Positions 15,400 through 24,023 of a DNA stretch of 57,126 bases are shown piece by piece (position 1 is the first letter of the stretch; the number at the start of each line of letters is the position of its first letter). The position numbers were made by a program, and so were the translations under genes. The DNA is from an uncultured Pseudomonadota bacterium. GTDB taxonomy: Bacteria; Myxococcota_A; UBA796; CAJQPC01. The stretch covers positions 1 through 57,126 of the forward strand of contig CAJXRZ010000037.1 of NCBI GenBank assembly GCA_913060515.1, given 5' to 3'. The notes under the pieces are model-generated. The model ran no database searches and was not told the DNA's origin. It worked only from the letters and a program-made list of their open reading frames with translations.

Positions 15400-16830
15400 A
15401 TGCTCTTCACAGCCCAGTCCCTGTCCTTCTTGCTCCTGCTTGGCAACCCAGCCATGGCACAAGACGAGGAGGAGGCCCCCAGCCCCGTGCTGCCCGACCT
15501 GACTCTGGCGGCGCCATGGACCCTGCCTCCTGCGCCTCTTCTCGAAGGCGAAGAGCCGGTGGTCCCACTGACCGAAGAGGAGATGTACCCCTTCGGAAGA
15601 GCCATGGTGAACATCCCCGGACTGCCGGTGGACATCGTCGTTCCCCAGACGGAGCCCGGTGTGGAGCCCCGCTGGAAGTGGACGGCAAACGACTCCACAA
15701 GCGAAGTGCGGCTCGGCATGCGTGCCTCCGAGGCGTACAGCAACGTGCGCTTTCGTGCCACGAACTTCCAGCCGGACGTGGGCCGTCTGGATGGTGAGAG
15801 CCTCAGCGACGAGCTGGGACTGGTCGACCAACCCGAGTCGGACTTGGATCTGACCCTGGGTGAATGGGCGCTGGTGGAGCACCCCGAGCTCGGCCCTATG
15901 CAGGTCCTGAACTTCCATGCTTGGGACGGCTTTCTGGAGCGGGACCTCTACTACCACGTGTTCCTGTACGCGGTCGAAGGCCACGCGGTCATCGGCAGCG
16001 TCGAGTCCTCCGAGAGCTTGGAGCGCGCACACGAGGTAGCCGGCGAGATCATCGCCATGACCGACATCGCCAAGCCCGCCTTTGACCCAGCAGAGATGGG
16101 CCTGACCGGCACCATCACAGCGCCCGCCGGCTACAGCATCACCCTGCCCGATGGGATGCGCACACTCTCAGAAGAAGAGCTCAACCTGGTCTCCGGTGGA
16201 CGCTTGGGCGGTGAGGGTCCCTTCAACGGCAAGCGAGCACGTCTGAGCGTCATCCGCACAGACCGTCTCTACGACAACTTGGCCTTCCGCTGTCGCGCCG
16301 AGTCTGGCTCCCCCTTGGAGGTCCTGGACCCGGAGAAGAGCCCCAAGACCGCTGAGAACTTCCGCTCGTGGGCCAAGGCCGTCTTCAGCGCCGGACAGGC
16401 CAAGGTGACCTCCGCAGGCGAGGACACCACCTTTGACTTCAGCGATGACTACGCGCGCTCCCTGTACACGGATTCCCAAGAAGACCCCGAGTTCCTGCAG
16501 CTGGATGACGGCCACGACGCCTACCTCTGGAAGGTGACCGGCGACGTCTACGCCGAGCCGCATCAGGGCAGCATGCTCTACACGGCCTACGCCGATGTCG
16601 CTCTGACCTGTATGGCCATCGCCGAGGTCGGCGAGAGCCTCGAGGCCTTTGAGAAGGCCGCAAAGGGCGTGACCATCGCCTTGGACGAGAACGGCGAGCC
16701 CTACGCCATGCACCTGTCTCTACAGGCCCGCTACACCCGGTGGTGGCCCACGGGCAACCCCTTCCTGCAGCTCTACTGGCTGCCGGTCCCCCTGATGCTC
16801 ATCGCCGGATACCTGGTCCTCAAGGACTGA
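15400..16830 (+). CDS. Secreted, C-terminally membrane-anchored protein of unknown function
   Basis: The 476-residue protein has a signal peptide (MLFTAQSLSFLLLLGNPAMA, cleavage likely before QDEEEA) and a single C-terminal hydrophobic segment (about LYWLPVPLMLIAGYLVL) ending in KD. The bulk should face the periplasm. It contains two similar alpha/beta-looking halves with patterns such as GLPVDIVVPQTEPGV and ITAPAGYSITLPDGM. Such patterns resemble proteins of unknown function with stress-protein-like beta sheets, but I do not recognise a domain. It stands alone, 30 bases before the aldehyde dehydrogenase gene, with which it might be co-transcribed. Confidence 0.8.
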   Translation: MLFTAQSLSFLLLLGNPAMAQDEEEAPSPVLPDLTLAAPWTLPPAPLLEGEEPVVPLTEEEMYPFGRAMVNIPGLPVDIVVPQTEPGVEPRWKWTANDSTSEVRLGMRASEAYSNVRFRATNFQPDVGRLDGESLSDELGLVDQPESDLDLTLGEWALVEHPELGPMQVLNFHAWDGFLERDLYYHVFLYAVEGHAVIGSVESSESLERAHEVAGEIIAMTDIAKPAFDPAEMGLTGTITAPAGYSITLPDGMRTLSEEELNLVSGGRLGGEGPFNGKRARLSVIRTDRLYDNLAFRCRAESGSPLEVLDPEKSPKTAENFRSWAKAVFSAGQAKVTSAGEDTTFDFSDDYARSLYTDSQEDPEFLQLDDGHDAYLWKVTGDVYAEPHQGSMLYTAYADVALTCMAIAEVGESLEAFEKAAKGVTIALDENGEPYAMHLSLQARYTRWWPTGNPFLQLYWLPVPLMLIAGYLVLKD

Positions 16831-16860
16831 TTCCGGACGTGCAAACCCTTGGAGCAAGCT

Positions 16861-18417
16861 GTGATCCAACTGCAGTCCTACGTCTTGGGCGGCTGGTCCA
16901 AAGGCCAAGCCCCTTTCCGTGACCTGGTCAACCCTGCCACCGACGAGCGGGTAGCCCAGGCCTCCTCCAATGGACTGGACATGGCGGCCGTCATGGATCA
17001 CGCCCGCACGGTCGGCGGCCCAAGCTTGCGTGCGATGAGCTTCGAGGAGCGCGGCGCGATGCTGCGCACCTGGTCCAAGGCCCTCTACGCCGCCCGCGAG
17101 GCCCTGCTGGACGTGACCATGGTCAACGCCGGCAGCACGCGCGGCGACGCCAAGTTCGACGTGGACGGCGCGACCGGCACCCTGAGCTACTACGCCGGCT
17201 TGGGCAAGAAGCTGGGCGACCGCAAGTGGCTTGTGGACGGCGAGAGCGAGCAGCTCACCCGCAACAGCGCCCGCTTCTACGGCATGCACATCCGCGTGCC
17301 CATCCAAGGCGCAGCCGTACACATCGGCGCCTTCAACTTCCCCGCCTGGGGCACCTTCGCCAAGGCCGCAGTCTCCATTTTGGCCGGCGTGCCTGTGGTG
17401 ACCAAGCCAGCCTCCAGCACCGCTTGGATCACCCACGAGATGGTCAAGGTGCTCACGGACCAAGGGCTCATCCCTCCTGGCGTGCTCCAGCTCATCTGCG
17501 GCAGCCCCGGCACGCTCCTGGACCACTTGGGTCCCCAAGACGCCCTGGCCTTCACAGGAAGCGCGGACACGGGCGCCAAGCTGCGCGGCGGCCACGGCCC
17601 CGTACACGCCTCCACCGCCGTGAACATCGAGGCGGACAGCCTCAACGCCATGGTGCTCGGCCCTGACCTGGAGCGCGGCTCCGACCTGTACCACTGGGTC
17701 AAGAACAGCATCGTGCTGGAGATGACCCAAAAGGCCGGTCAGAAGTGCACCGCAGTGCGCCGCGTGGTGGTGCCCGAGTCCCTGGTGGATGCCCTGACCG
17801 AGGACTTGAGCGAGGAGCTCGCGCGCATCAGCATTGGCGACCCTCGCGCCGAAGGTGTTCGCATGGGCCCCCTGAACAACCGGGCCCAGCAGGAGGACTA
17901 CCGCGAAGGCGTGTCCCTGCTCAGCGGCGAGGGGCGCATCGTCTACGGCGATCCCGAGCGTGAGAGCTTTGAAGGCGTCAAGGATGGCCAGGGCGCATTC
18001 GCCTCCCCAATCTTGCTGCGCTGTGATGCCCCCTTGCAAGCTGAAGCGGTGCACGCCCGCGAGGTCTTTGGACCCGTGGTGACCCTCTGCGTCTACGACG
18101 GCAGCGTGGCTCAGGCAGCCGCCATCGTGGCCAAGGGCCAGGGCATGCTGGCCTCGACCGTGGCGAGCAGTGACCGGAAGTTTGGTGGGGAGCTGGTCTT
18201 TGAGCTGGCGCCCTACAATGGTCGCGTGATGTTGATCGACAAGAAGGTCTGCGACCAGGCCACGCCTCACGGCATGGTGCTGCCAAACCTGAACCACGGC
18301 GGCCCCGGACGTGCTGGTGGAGGCGCCGAGCTCGGCGGCCTTCGCGGCATGGAGTTCTACATGCGCCGGGTCGCCATCCAAGGCAACCGCGGACTTCTCG
18401 ACAAGCTCTTCGCTTAG
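16861..18417 (+). CDS. PaaZ/BoxD-type aldehyde dehydrogenase
   Basis: The 518-residue aldehyde dehydrogenase is closest in motifs to the dehydrogenase half of PaaZ and to 3,4-dehydroadipyl-CoA semialdehyde dehydrogenase (BoxD). Catalytic Cys296 is in [10 protein letters not shown] and general-base Glu257 in [10 protein letters not shown], matching the PaaZ pattern. The NAD(P)-binding Lys is in [11 protein letters not shown] and the Rossmann glycine region in FTGSADTG. There is no MaoC hydratase domain. The start is GTG 16861, because GGAG lies six bases upstream and the family begins near 'QSYVLGGW'; a TTG twelve bases earlier overlaps that site. No other phenylacetate or benzoyl-CoA gene is visible. 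The next gene, 8 bases away, is a deoxyhypusine-synthase homologue, hinting at an amino-aldehyde substrate. Confidence 0.9.
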   Translation: MIQLQSYVLGGWSKGQAPFRDLVNPATDERVAQASSNGLDMAAVMDHARTVGGPSLRAMSFEERGAMLRTWSKALYAAREALLDVTMVNAGSTRGDAKFDVDGATGTLSYYAGLGKKLGDRKWLVDGESEQLTRNSARFYGMHIRVPIQGAAVHIGAFNFPAWGTFAKAAVSILAGVPVVTKPASSTAWITHEMVKVLTDQGLIPPGVLQLICGSPGTLLDHLGPQDALAFTGSADTGAKLRGGHGPVHASTAVNIEADSLNAMVLGPDLERGSDLYHWVKNSIVLEMTQKAGQKCTAVRRVVVPESLVDALTEDLSEELARISIGDPRAEGVRMGPLNNRAQQEDYREGVSLLSGEGRIVYGDPERESFEGVKDGQGAFASPILLRCDAPLQAEAVHAREVFGPVVTLCVYDGSVAQAAAIVAKGQGMLASTVASSDRKFGGELVFELAPYNGRVMLIDKKVCDQATPHGMVLPNLNHGGPGRAGGGAELGGLRGMEFYMRRVAIQGNRGLLDKLFA

Positions 18418-18425
18418 AGGCCAAC

Positions 18426-19598
18426 ATGTCCTCGTACACCGACGAGACCGATCCCGCCGCCAAGCAACGCTTTGAGCGGGAGCTAGGCGACGCCAAGGCG
18501 GACAAGCTGGAGGCGCTGGAGACCCTAGACCTTCAGAACATCGACGACGCCGACGGCCTGCTCCGGGCAATGTCCAAGACCGCCTTTGGTGGGCGCCGCT
18601 TGGGCGAGGCCGCCGATGCCCTACAGGCCATGGTCGCCGACCCACAGTGCTCGGTGGTCATGACCCTCTCCGGTGCCATGACCGTGGCCAAGATGGGCCT
18701 GGTCATCACCGAAATGGTCGAGCGCGGCTGGGTGCAAGCCATCGTCTCCACCGGCGCCCTGATGACCCACGGCATGGTCGAGCTGGCCGGCATGGAGCAC
18801 TACAAGGCCAAGGACGAGCTCCAGGACAAGGAGCTCTTCGAGAAGGGCTACAATCGGGTCTACGATACCTACGAGCTCGAGAGCAGCCTGAATGAGCTGG
18901 GCACCCGCCTGCGCACCATCTTCAAGGAAGTCGACCAGAACTTTGAGCGCTACTCCAGCTGGCAGCTCACCCGTGCCGTCGGGCAGCGGCTCGCAGAGCC
19001 TGGCATGCGCGGCATCCTGAGCGCCTGCTACCGCAAAGGGGTGCCCGTTTTCATCCCAGCGCTCACCGACAGCGAGTTCGGCTTGGATCTGGCGACCTTC
19101 TACATGGAAGAGATGCTGGCCACGGACAGCGAGACCAGCCTCAGCGACGCGCTTGGGCAGCTGCAGACCAAGTTCGACCCCTTCGGAGACCTGGCCCACT
19201 ACACGCGCTTTGTGCTCAACGCGGACCGCCTGGGCATCTTCACAATCGGCGGGGGTGTGCCACGCAACTGGGCGCAGCAAGCCAGCCCCTTTGTGGACTA
19301 CATGAACCAGCCCTTGAACCGGAACGAGCCCTTGAACCGCTTCCGCTACGCAGTGCGCATCTGCCCGGAGCCCACCCACTGGGGCGGCCTGAGCGGCTGC
19401 ACCTACAGCGAAGGCGTGAGCTGGGGCAAGTTCGTTCCCCCCAGCGAAGGCGGTCTGTTTGCCGAGGTCTACAGCGACGCCACTGTCTGCTGGCCGCTGC
19501 TGGTACAAGGCGTGGCCCAGCGCCTGGACAAGGCTGGAGTGCAGGTCACCTCCCCCCAGATTGATCTGGACGGCTTCCTCCCGCCCAGTCAGGCCTAA
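18426..19598 (+). CDS. Deoxyhypusine synthase family protein (bacterial DHS-like)
   Basis: The 390-residue protein spans the whole deoxyhypusine synthase fold. The NAD-binding start is LSGAMTVAKMGLVI. The active-site block EGVSWGKF has Lys335 equivalent to the catalytic Lys329 of the human enzyme, followed by VYSDATVCWPLLV. The eukaryotic enzyme oxidises spermidine with NAD and moves the aminobutyl group via that Lys to eIF5A. Bacteria lack eIF5A; some bacterial homologues act as homospermidine synthases (family knowledge). The N-terminal region has a short extra helix. It sits 8 bases after an aldehyde dehydrogenase, so the pair may process polyamine-derived aldehydes; that link is inference. 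Confidence 0.88.
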   Translation: MSSYTDETDPAAKQRFERELGDAKADKLEALETLDLQNIDDADGLLRAMSKTAFGGRRLGEAADALQAMVADPQCSVVMTLSGAMTVAKMGLVITEMVERGWVQAIVSTGALMTHGMVELAGMEHYKAKDELQDKELFEKGYNRVYDTYELESSLNELGTRLRTIFKEVDQNFERYSSWQLTRAVGQRLAEPGMRGILSACYRKGVPVFIPALTDSEFGLDLATFYMEEMLATDSETSLSDALGQLQTKFDPFGDLAHYTRFVLNADRLGIFTIGGGVPRNWAQQASPFVDYMNQPLNRNEPLNRFRYAVRICPEPTHWGGLSGCTYSEGVSWGKFVPPSEGGLFAEVYSDATVCWPLLVQGVAQRLDKAGVQVTSPQIDLDGFLPPSQA

Positions 19599-19604
19599 GG
19601 CGCC

Positions 19605-20378
19605 CTAGAAGATTCCAATCTTGGTCTCGATCGCAGGGCTCATGCTCAGGCCGCTGATCGCGTCCTTGAAGTTCTTCTCGAAGTCCTTGTCGATGGCCTT
19701 CTTCATCGAGCGCTCCTCGCTGAAGCCATCCTCGAACTCCACGACCTCGGAGTTCTCCACGTAGAAACGCTTCCAGCAGAGCTTCTCTTGGGTGCGCGCG
19801 TCGACGATGACCATGTAGCCGTCGTAGTAGCCGCCCTCGAAGCTCTCATCGTCGTAGGTGGTCGGCTCAACGGCCTCCAAGTCCACGAACACGCCGACGA
19901 GGGGGTAGTCGGCCAAGCTGCCGTAGTCGGTGTCGCTGGGGTCGTAGCCCAAGGAAGAGGAGAAGCCGCCTGGCATGCGCACCTGGCGCAGCTCGCCAAA
20001 GTAGTTCTCTGGGGAGGTGTAGTCCTTCTCACCGGCCACGCGACGGGAGAGCTGCTCAAGCTCCGCAAAGTCGGTCAGAAGCAGGGTCTTGTCGCCCTCC
20101 TCACCCAAGCGCGCCGACAGGTCTGCGGTGTCACAGGCTTTGGCGTCTTCCCAGGTCAGCGGATCAAAGTCCCCTTGCTTGGCGGACAGAGCGACCAAGC
20201 CAGCCTCGATGGCCTTGCCGTTGTCGATCTCCGCCTGCTTGGCGGCGGCACGGGCGGCCTTCTGCTCCGGGGTCATCGTGGCCTCTTGAATGCCCAGGAC
20301 GACCAGTGGCCCGCCGCAGCAGAGCACACAGAGAACACCGATACCGATCACCACCTTGCCCGTCGTCGTCAGCGCCAT
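19605..20378 (-). CDS. Membrane-anchored protein of unknown function
   Basis: The 257-residue protein has one N-terminal transmembrane helix (about residues 6-27, containing LCCGGP) and a soluble, acidic C-terminal domain outside the membrane. It has a Lys/Ala-rich helix after the membrane segment and a beta-rich region with VGVFVDLEAVEP and YMVIVDARTQEKLCWKRF. No family is recognised. The start is ATG 20378, preceded by GGAG at 8 bases; a GTG nine bases earlier overlaps the ribosome-binding site. It lies 63 bases downstream of a TlpA-like thioredoxin on the same strand and may be co-transcribed. Its stop is only six bases from the convergent DHS-like gene. Confidence 0.7.
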   Translation of the reverse strand: MALTTTGKVVIGIGVLCVLCCGGPLVVLGIQEATMTPEQKAARAAAKQAEIDNGKAIEAGLVALSAKQGDFDPLTWEDAKACDTADLSARLGEEGDKTLLLTDFAELEQLSRRVAGEKDYTSPENYFGELRQVRMPGGFSSSLGYDPSDTDYGSLADYPLVGVFVDLEAVEPTTYDDESFEGGYYDGYMVIVDARTQEKLCWKRFYVENSEVVEFEDGFSEERSMKKAIDKDFEKNFKDAISGLSMSPAIETKIGIF

Positions 20379-20441
20379 GTGCCGCACTCCTTCATGAGAT
20401 GCGGGCAGATAGGGCAGATTTGACCCCGGCGCAACGCGGAA

Positions 20442-20966
20442 TCAGCGTGTGGCGAAGCTCAACTGCGGTCCAAGCATCGCGCCCACGTGCACGTTCCTGA
20501 CCTGACCGTCGGGACCGACCACGATGGTCGTGGGCAGCGTGGTGATGCCGTAATCCCGCTGTACGTCGGAGTCCGCAAGCAGGACCGTGTACTGCATGTC
20601 CTTCTTCTTGGCCGTGACCCGCACCTTGGCCGGGCTCTGGTCCGTGGCGATGCCCAGCACCGGAATGTCGGGGTTCTCTAAGGCAAACTCGTTGAAGGTG
20701 GGGATCTCCGCCATGCAGGGCCCACACCAAGTCGCCCAGAAGTTCACCACGACCGTCTGGCCCTCGTAGTCCGAGAGCGAGACCAGATCGCCTTCCAGGG
20801 TCATCAACTCAAACTCGGGGGCCTGGTCCGGAAGATCCGGCGCCCGCATGATTCCAATGCCCCAGTAAACCCCCAGGGCCACCACGATGGACAGCCCCCA
20901 GTCGCGCACGTAGCGCAGCCAGCCGGACTTCTTCTTGGGAGCGTCGATCAGTTCTTCATCAGCCAT
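20442..20966 (-). CDS. TlpA/ResA-like membrane-anchored thioredoxin
   Basis: The 174-residue protein has a short cytoplasmic tail with a Lys-rich patch, one transmembrane anchor (about residues 22-40) and a periplasmic thioredoxin domain. The domain carries the redox motif WCGPC (Cys81, Cys84), the preceding VVVNFWATW strand, and the cis-proline LPTTIVV. The AlkP-like opening (APEFELMTLEGDLVSLSDYEGQ) is typical of the TlpA/ResA group, which reduces periplasmic disulphides, for example in cytochrome c maturation. A di-haem cytochrome is encoded elsewhere in the window (6789-7412), but no maturation genes are adjacent. Confidence 0.92.
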   Translation of the reverse strand: MADEELIDAPKKKSGWLRYVRDWGLSIVVALGVYWGIGIMRAPDLPDQAPEFELMTLEGDLVSLSDYEGQTVVVNFWATWCGPCMAEIPTFNEFALENPDIPVLGIATDQSPAKVRVTAKKKDMQYTVLLADSDVQRDYGITTLPTTIVVGPDGQVRNVHVGAMLGPQLSFATR

Positions 20967-21222
20967 GGGGTCAAACTATCCACCTATGGGCCATTGGACA
21001 CCGCGTGCGCGCATTGGTTGCAGGAGAGAGGGGGGCGGATCTCTATGCAAATCATAGATCCCGGCTACTCCACCCCCAGTCCAGCGACAGCCTGTCCAAT
21101 CCTCCTTCCTCAGTCGAGGACCGGCTGACAGCGCGTCCAGATCGCCCCCCAGCAGCCTGGCCTCGGGGCTGGCACGGACTGTGCAAACTACCCAAGCAGA
21201 CCGCTCCCCCAAGGCCCCCGCC

Positions 21223-21699
21223 ATGACCGCCTCCCTGCAGATCCCCCTCCTCTTCCTCCTCTCCGCGCTCTCCGTGACCGCATCCGCCTTGGGGGCGCCG
21301 GTCCTCTGTGCAGCTGGATTGGCCTGGGCCTTGCTCTCCGCCATTGGCGCTGCTCGCTCCCTGCGCCTCTACAACCTGCTGCTCTTCACGGGCATCGCCA
21401 TCGCGACGGACGCCTCCTGGGCCTGGTGCCTCCTCCTGAGCGCACCCGTGACCATCGCGGCCATCGCCTGCACCCTGTCCAGCCCCCGCTATCGAGGCCC
21501 GGGCGTGGCACTGCTCGTTGAGAAACTTCAGAATAAGCGCCCCCCTTCTCCCGTTGTGTCCACGTGGACAGAGCCCCTGACATCGCCGCGAGCCGCTTTG
21601 GCCTTGGACCGCGTCCCAGCGAACTTGCGCGCATGCGGAGGGACCCTCGGGGTTGGCTCAGCAGCCAACTCCAGGCAAGCGAGGGCCCAACAGGCTTAG
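21223..21699 (+). CDS. Possible small membrane protein overlapping the DUF1800 gene
   Basis: From ATG 21223 a frame encodes about 95 strongly hydrophobic residues forming three probable helices, with high third-position GC, after AAGG eight bases upstream. From about 21520 the coding character fades, and the frame continues 136 bases into the DUF1800 gene before a stop at 21699. Either a real short membrane protein has lost its normal stop through a frameshift near 21510, or this is chance. The 20967-21222 stretch before it holds only a weak inverted repeat (GATC.CTATG-CAAAT-CATAG.GATC type, 21038-21060). Treat as tentative. Confidence 0.4.
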   Translation: MTASLQIPLLFLLSALSVTASALGAPVLCAAGLAWALLSAIGAARSLRLYNLLLFTGIAIATDASWAWCLLLSAPVTIAAIACTLSSPRYRGPGVALLVEKLQNKRPPSPVVSTWTEPLTSPRAALALDRVPANLRACGGTLGVGSAANSRQARAQQA

Positions 21700-22865
21700 A
21701 GAGCATCGGCCCGCTGAGCTACGCCCTACACCGGGCCAACAAGCGGGACCAAAAGAGCGCGCGAAAGCTGGCCAAGGAAACCTACGACGCCGAAGCCAAC
21801 GCCCGCGAGACCTACGCGGCCACTACACGCCACCCCTTCCAAGAACGCTTGGTGCGCTTCTGGAGCAACCACTTCTGCGTCTCCATTACCCAGGTCCGCT
21901 GCGTGGGACTGGTTGGCAACTTCGAGCGCCAAGTCATCCGGCCCAACCTGGACGGGCACTTCGTGGACCTGGTCCTGGCCAGCGCCCACCACCCCGCCAT
22001 GCTGCTCTACCTGGACCAGACCCGCAGCGTGGGGCCCAACAGCCGCGTGGGGCGCAAGCGCGGAAAAGGTCTAAACGAGAACTACGCCCGGGAGCTGATG
22101 GAGCTGCACACCCTGGGGGTCAACGGCGGCTACACCCAGCAAGACGTGCAGTCCCTGGCCGCCATCCTGACCGGCTGGGGGCTGGACCCAGGCCAAGGCC
22201 GCCGGGACCCCTTCGAGTTCGACTCCAGACGCCATGAGCCTGGGGACCACACCCTCCTGGGTCAACGCCTACCCGAGGGCGGCCACGACCAAGGCGTGCA
22301 GGCCCTCGAGCTGCTCGCGGCCCATCCCAGCACGGCGCTCTTCATCGCGACCAAGCTGGTGCGCCACTTCGTCAGCGACACCCCCCACCCCCAGGATGTC
22401 GCCCACATCGCACGCACCTTCACTCAGACCGAAGGCCACCTGCCCTCGGTCCACGAAGCCTTGATCCACCTGGAGCGTGCCTGGCAACCTGGAGCCCCCA
22501 AGCTGCGCACCCCCGCCGAGCTGGTGACCGCCATCGCACGAGGCATTGGCTACAACGGTCAGGGCGAAGAGCTGCTCCAAGGGCGCCGGGCGCTGGGACA
22601 GATGCCTTGGGCGGCCCCCTCTCCCCAAGGCTGGTCAGACAGAGCCAGCGCGTGGACCGGACCTGACTCCATCCTCGCCCGGGTGGACCTGGCCAAGCGC
22701 TTCGCCGAGCGCGCGGAGCTGGACGTGGATCCCGTGGCTCTGGGGGAGCGCCTGCTGGGGGCACGCTTTCCAGCCCAGGACCGAAAGCTGCTGGCCGGTA
22801 TGTCTGCGTTGCAGGGGGTGGCCGTGCTGCTCGCCAGCCCCAGCTTTCAGTGGCGGGCACAGTGA
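21564..22865 (+). CDS. DUF1800 family protein
   Basis: The 433-residue protein has the typical DUF1800 opening (IAASRFGLGPRPSEL) and the hallmark block KGLNENYARELMELHTLGV followed by YTQQDVQSLAAILTGWG, then a metal-like histidine region (RHEPGDHTLLGQ) and TALFIATKLVRHFV. The biochemical function of the family is unknown; it is nearly always paired with DUF1501 proteins, as here. No signal peptide is visible in this copy. The start is GTG 21564. The stop overlaps the next gene's start as TGATG, indicating coupling. Confidence 0.92.
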   Translation: MDRAPDIAASRFGLGPRPSELARMRRDPRGWLSSQLQASEGPTGLESIGPLSYALHRANKRDQKSARKLAKETYDAEANARETYAATTRHPFQERLVRFWSNHFCVSITQVRCVGLVGNFERQVIRPNLDGHFVDLVLASAHHPAMLLYLDQTRSVGPNSRVGRKRGKGLNENYARELMELHTLGVNGGYTQQDVQSLAAILTGWGLDPGQGRRDPFEFDSRRHEPGDHTLLGQRLPEGGHDQGVQALELLAAHPSTALFIATKLVRHFVSDTPHPQDVAHIARTFTQTEGHLPSVHEALIHLERAWQPGAPKLRTPAELVTAIARGIGYNGQGEELLQGRRALGQMPWAAPSPQGWSDRASAWTGPDSILARVDLAKRFAERAELDVDPVALGERLLGARFPAQDRKLLAGMSALQGVAVLLASPSFQWRAQ

Positions 22866-24013
22866 TGTCCGCCAGCCGCCGCCACTTCCTCGGTGGATTG
22901 CTCGGCCTCGCCGGTGTGACCATGCTTCCCAATGGGGCCTTCGCCAAGGCGCCAGAGAAGCGGCTGATCCTGCTGATGCTGGAAGGAGCGGTCGACGGCC
23001 TGGCGCTCTGTCCTCCCCACGGCGACCCAGACTACGCCCGCGCACGAGGCCACCTGGCCCTTCCCGGTCCCGAACGCCCGGACGGTGTGGTCGATCTGGA
23101 CGGCTTCTTCGGCCTGCACCCCTCCCTCTCTGCGCTGGCCGGCCTCTTCGACAGCGGCGAGCTGGGCATCGTGCACGCCACCGGCCAGCCGGGCAGCAAA
23201 CGCTCCCACTTCGAGGCGATGGACATGCTGCAAGGCGGCGGCCCGGAGCCACACAGCATCCGCACCGGCTGGCTCGGCCGGGCCCTGGGAACGACTGGCG
23301 CCGAAGGCTTGGCCATCGGCAGTCAGGTGCCCTTAATCCTGCAGGGGCCCGCTGAGATTGGCAGCATCGACCTGCAGCGAGACCTCTCCTCGGACCAGGA
23401 CTTCCTCCAGGTCATGGCCGACCTGTACCAGCGGGACCCCATCTTGGGCCCGGCCTACGAGGAGGGCTTGAGCCTGCGCGGGGAGCTGGCCGAGCAAGGC
23501 GTCATGGCCCGCCCCAAACGCCAAGACCATGGGCTCAGTCGAGGCCTGGCGCTCCAACTCGGCCGCCTCTTGGCCTTGGAGGGGGGTCCACAAGCGGCCG
23601 TCGTGCAGCTTGGCGGCTGGGACACCCACACCAACCAGACCCGGCGCCTGGGCAGCGGCTTCTCCAAGCTGGCCGAGAGCCTGCTGGCCCTAAAGGAGGG
23701 CTTGGGCCCCCGATGGCAGCACACCTTGGTGCTGGGCATGACCGAGTTCGGCCGCAGCGTGCGCGGAAACGGCACCAAGGGCAGCGACCACGGGAGCGCC
23801 TCGGCCACGCTCTTTGCCGGTGGACAGGTGCTCGGCGGCCAGGTCTTGGGCCCTTGGCCAGGATTGGCCGCGCTGCACCAGGACCGGGATCTGGCCATCG
23901 GCACCGACATTCGGGACGTCCTGGCCGGCGCCTTGGTGCACCACTTGGGGGTCCAAGACCTGAGCGCTGCCTTCCCTGGTGGCCAGCCCAAGCCGCTCAA
24001 GTTCATTCGCTGA
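22865..24013 (+). CDS. DUF1501 family protein (Tat-exported, sulfatase-like fold)
   Basis: The 382-residue protein has a twin-arginine-type signal (SASRRHFLGGLLGLAG...). The DUF1501 pattern follows: LILLMLEGAVDGL, then HPSLSALAGLFDSGELGIVHATG, SHFEAMDML, VVQLGGWDTHTNQ, and GMTEFGRSVRGNGTKGSDHG. The last two carry the Asp/His residues expected for an alkaline-phosphatase/sulfatase-like metal site. The start is ATG 22865, overlapping the DUF1800 stop (TGATG). Function is not established for the family; the conserved pairing suggests the two proteins act together, probably in the periplasm. Confidence 0.92.
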   Translation: MSASRRHFLGGLLGLAGVTMLPNGAFAKAPEKRLILLMLEGAVDGLALCPPHGDPDYARARGHLALPGPERPDGVVDLDGFFGLHPSLSALAGLFDSGELGIVHATGQPGSKRSHFEAMDMLQGGGPEPHSIRTGWLGRALGTTGAEGLAIGSQVPLILQGPAEIGSIDLQRDLSSDQDFLQVMADLYQRDPILGPAYEEGLSLRGELAEQGVMARPKRQDHGLSRGLALQLGRLLALEGGPQAAVVQLGGWDTHTNQTRRLGSGFSKLAESLLALKEGLGPRWQHTLVLGMTEFGRSVRGNGTKGSDHGSASATLFAGGQVLGGQVLGPWPGLAALHQDRDLAIGTDIRDVLAGALVHHLGVQDLSAAFPGGQPKPLKFIR

Positions 24014-24023
24014 GCTTGCGGCG

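Noticed and set aside
20967-21222. tRNA or small RNA in the 256-base gap
   Set aside because: No cloverleaf or T-loop sequence is found; only a weak inverted repeat at 21038-21060.
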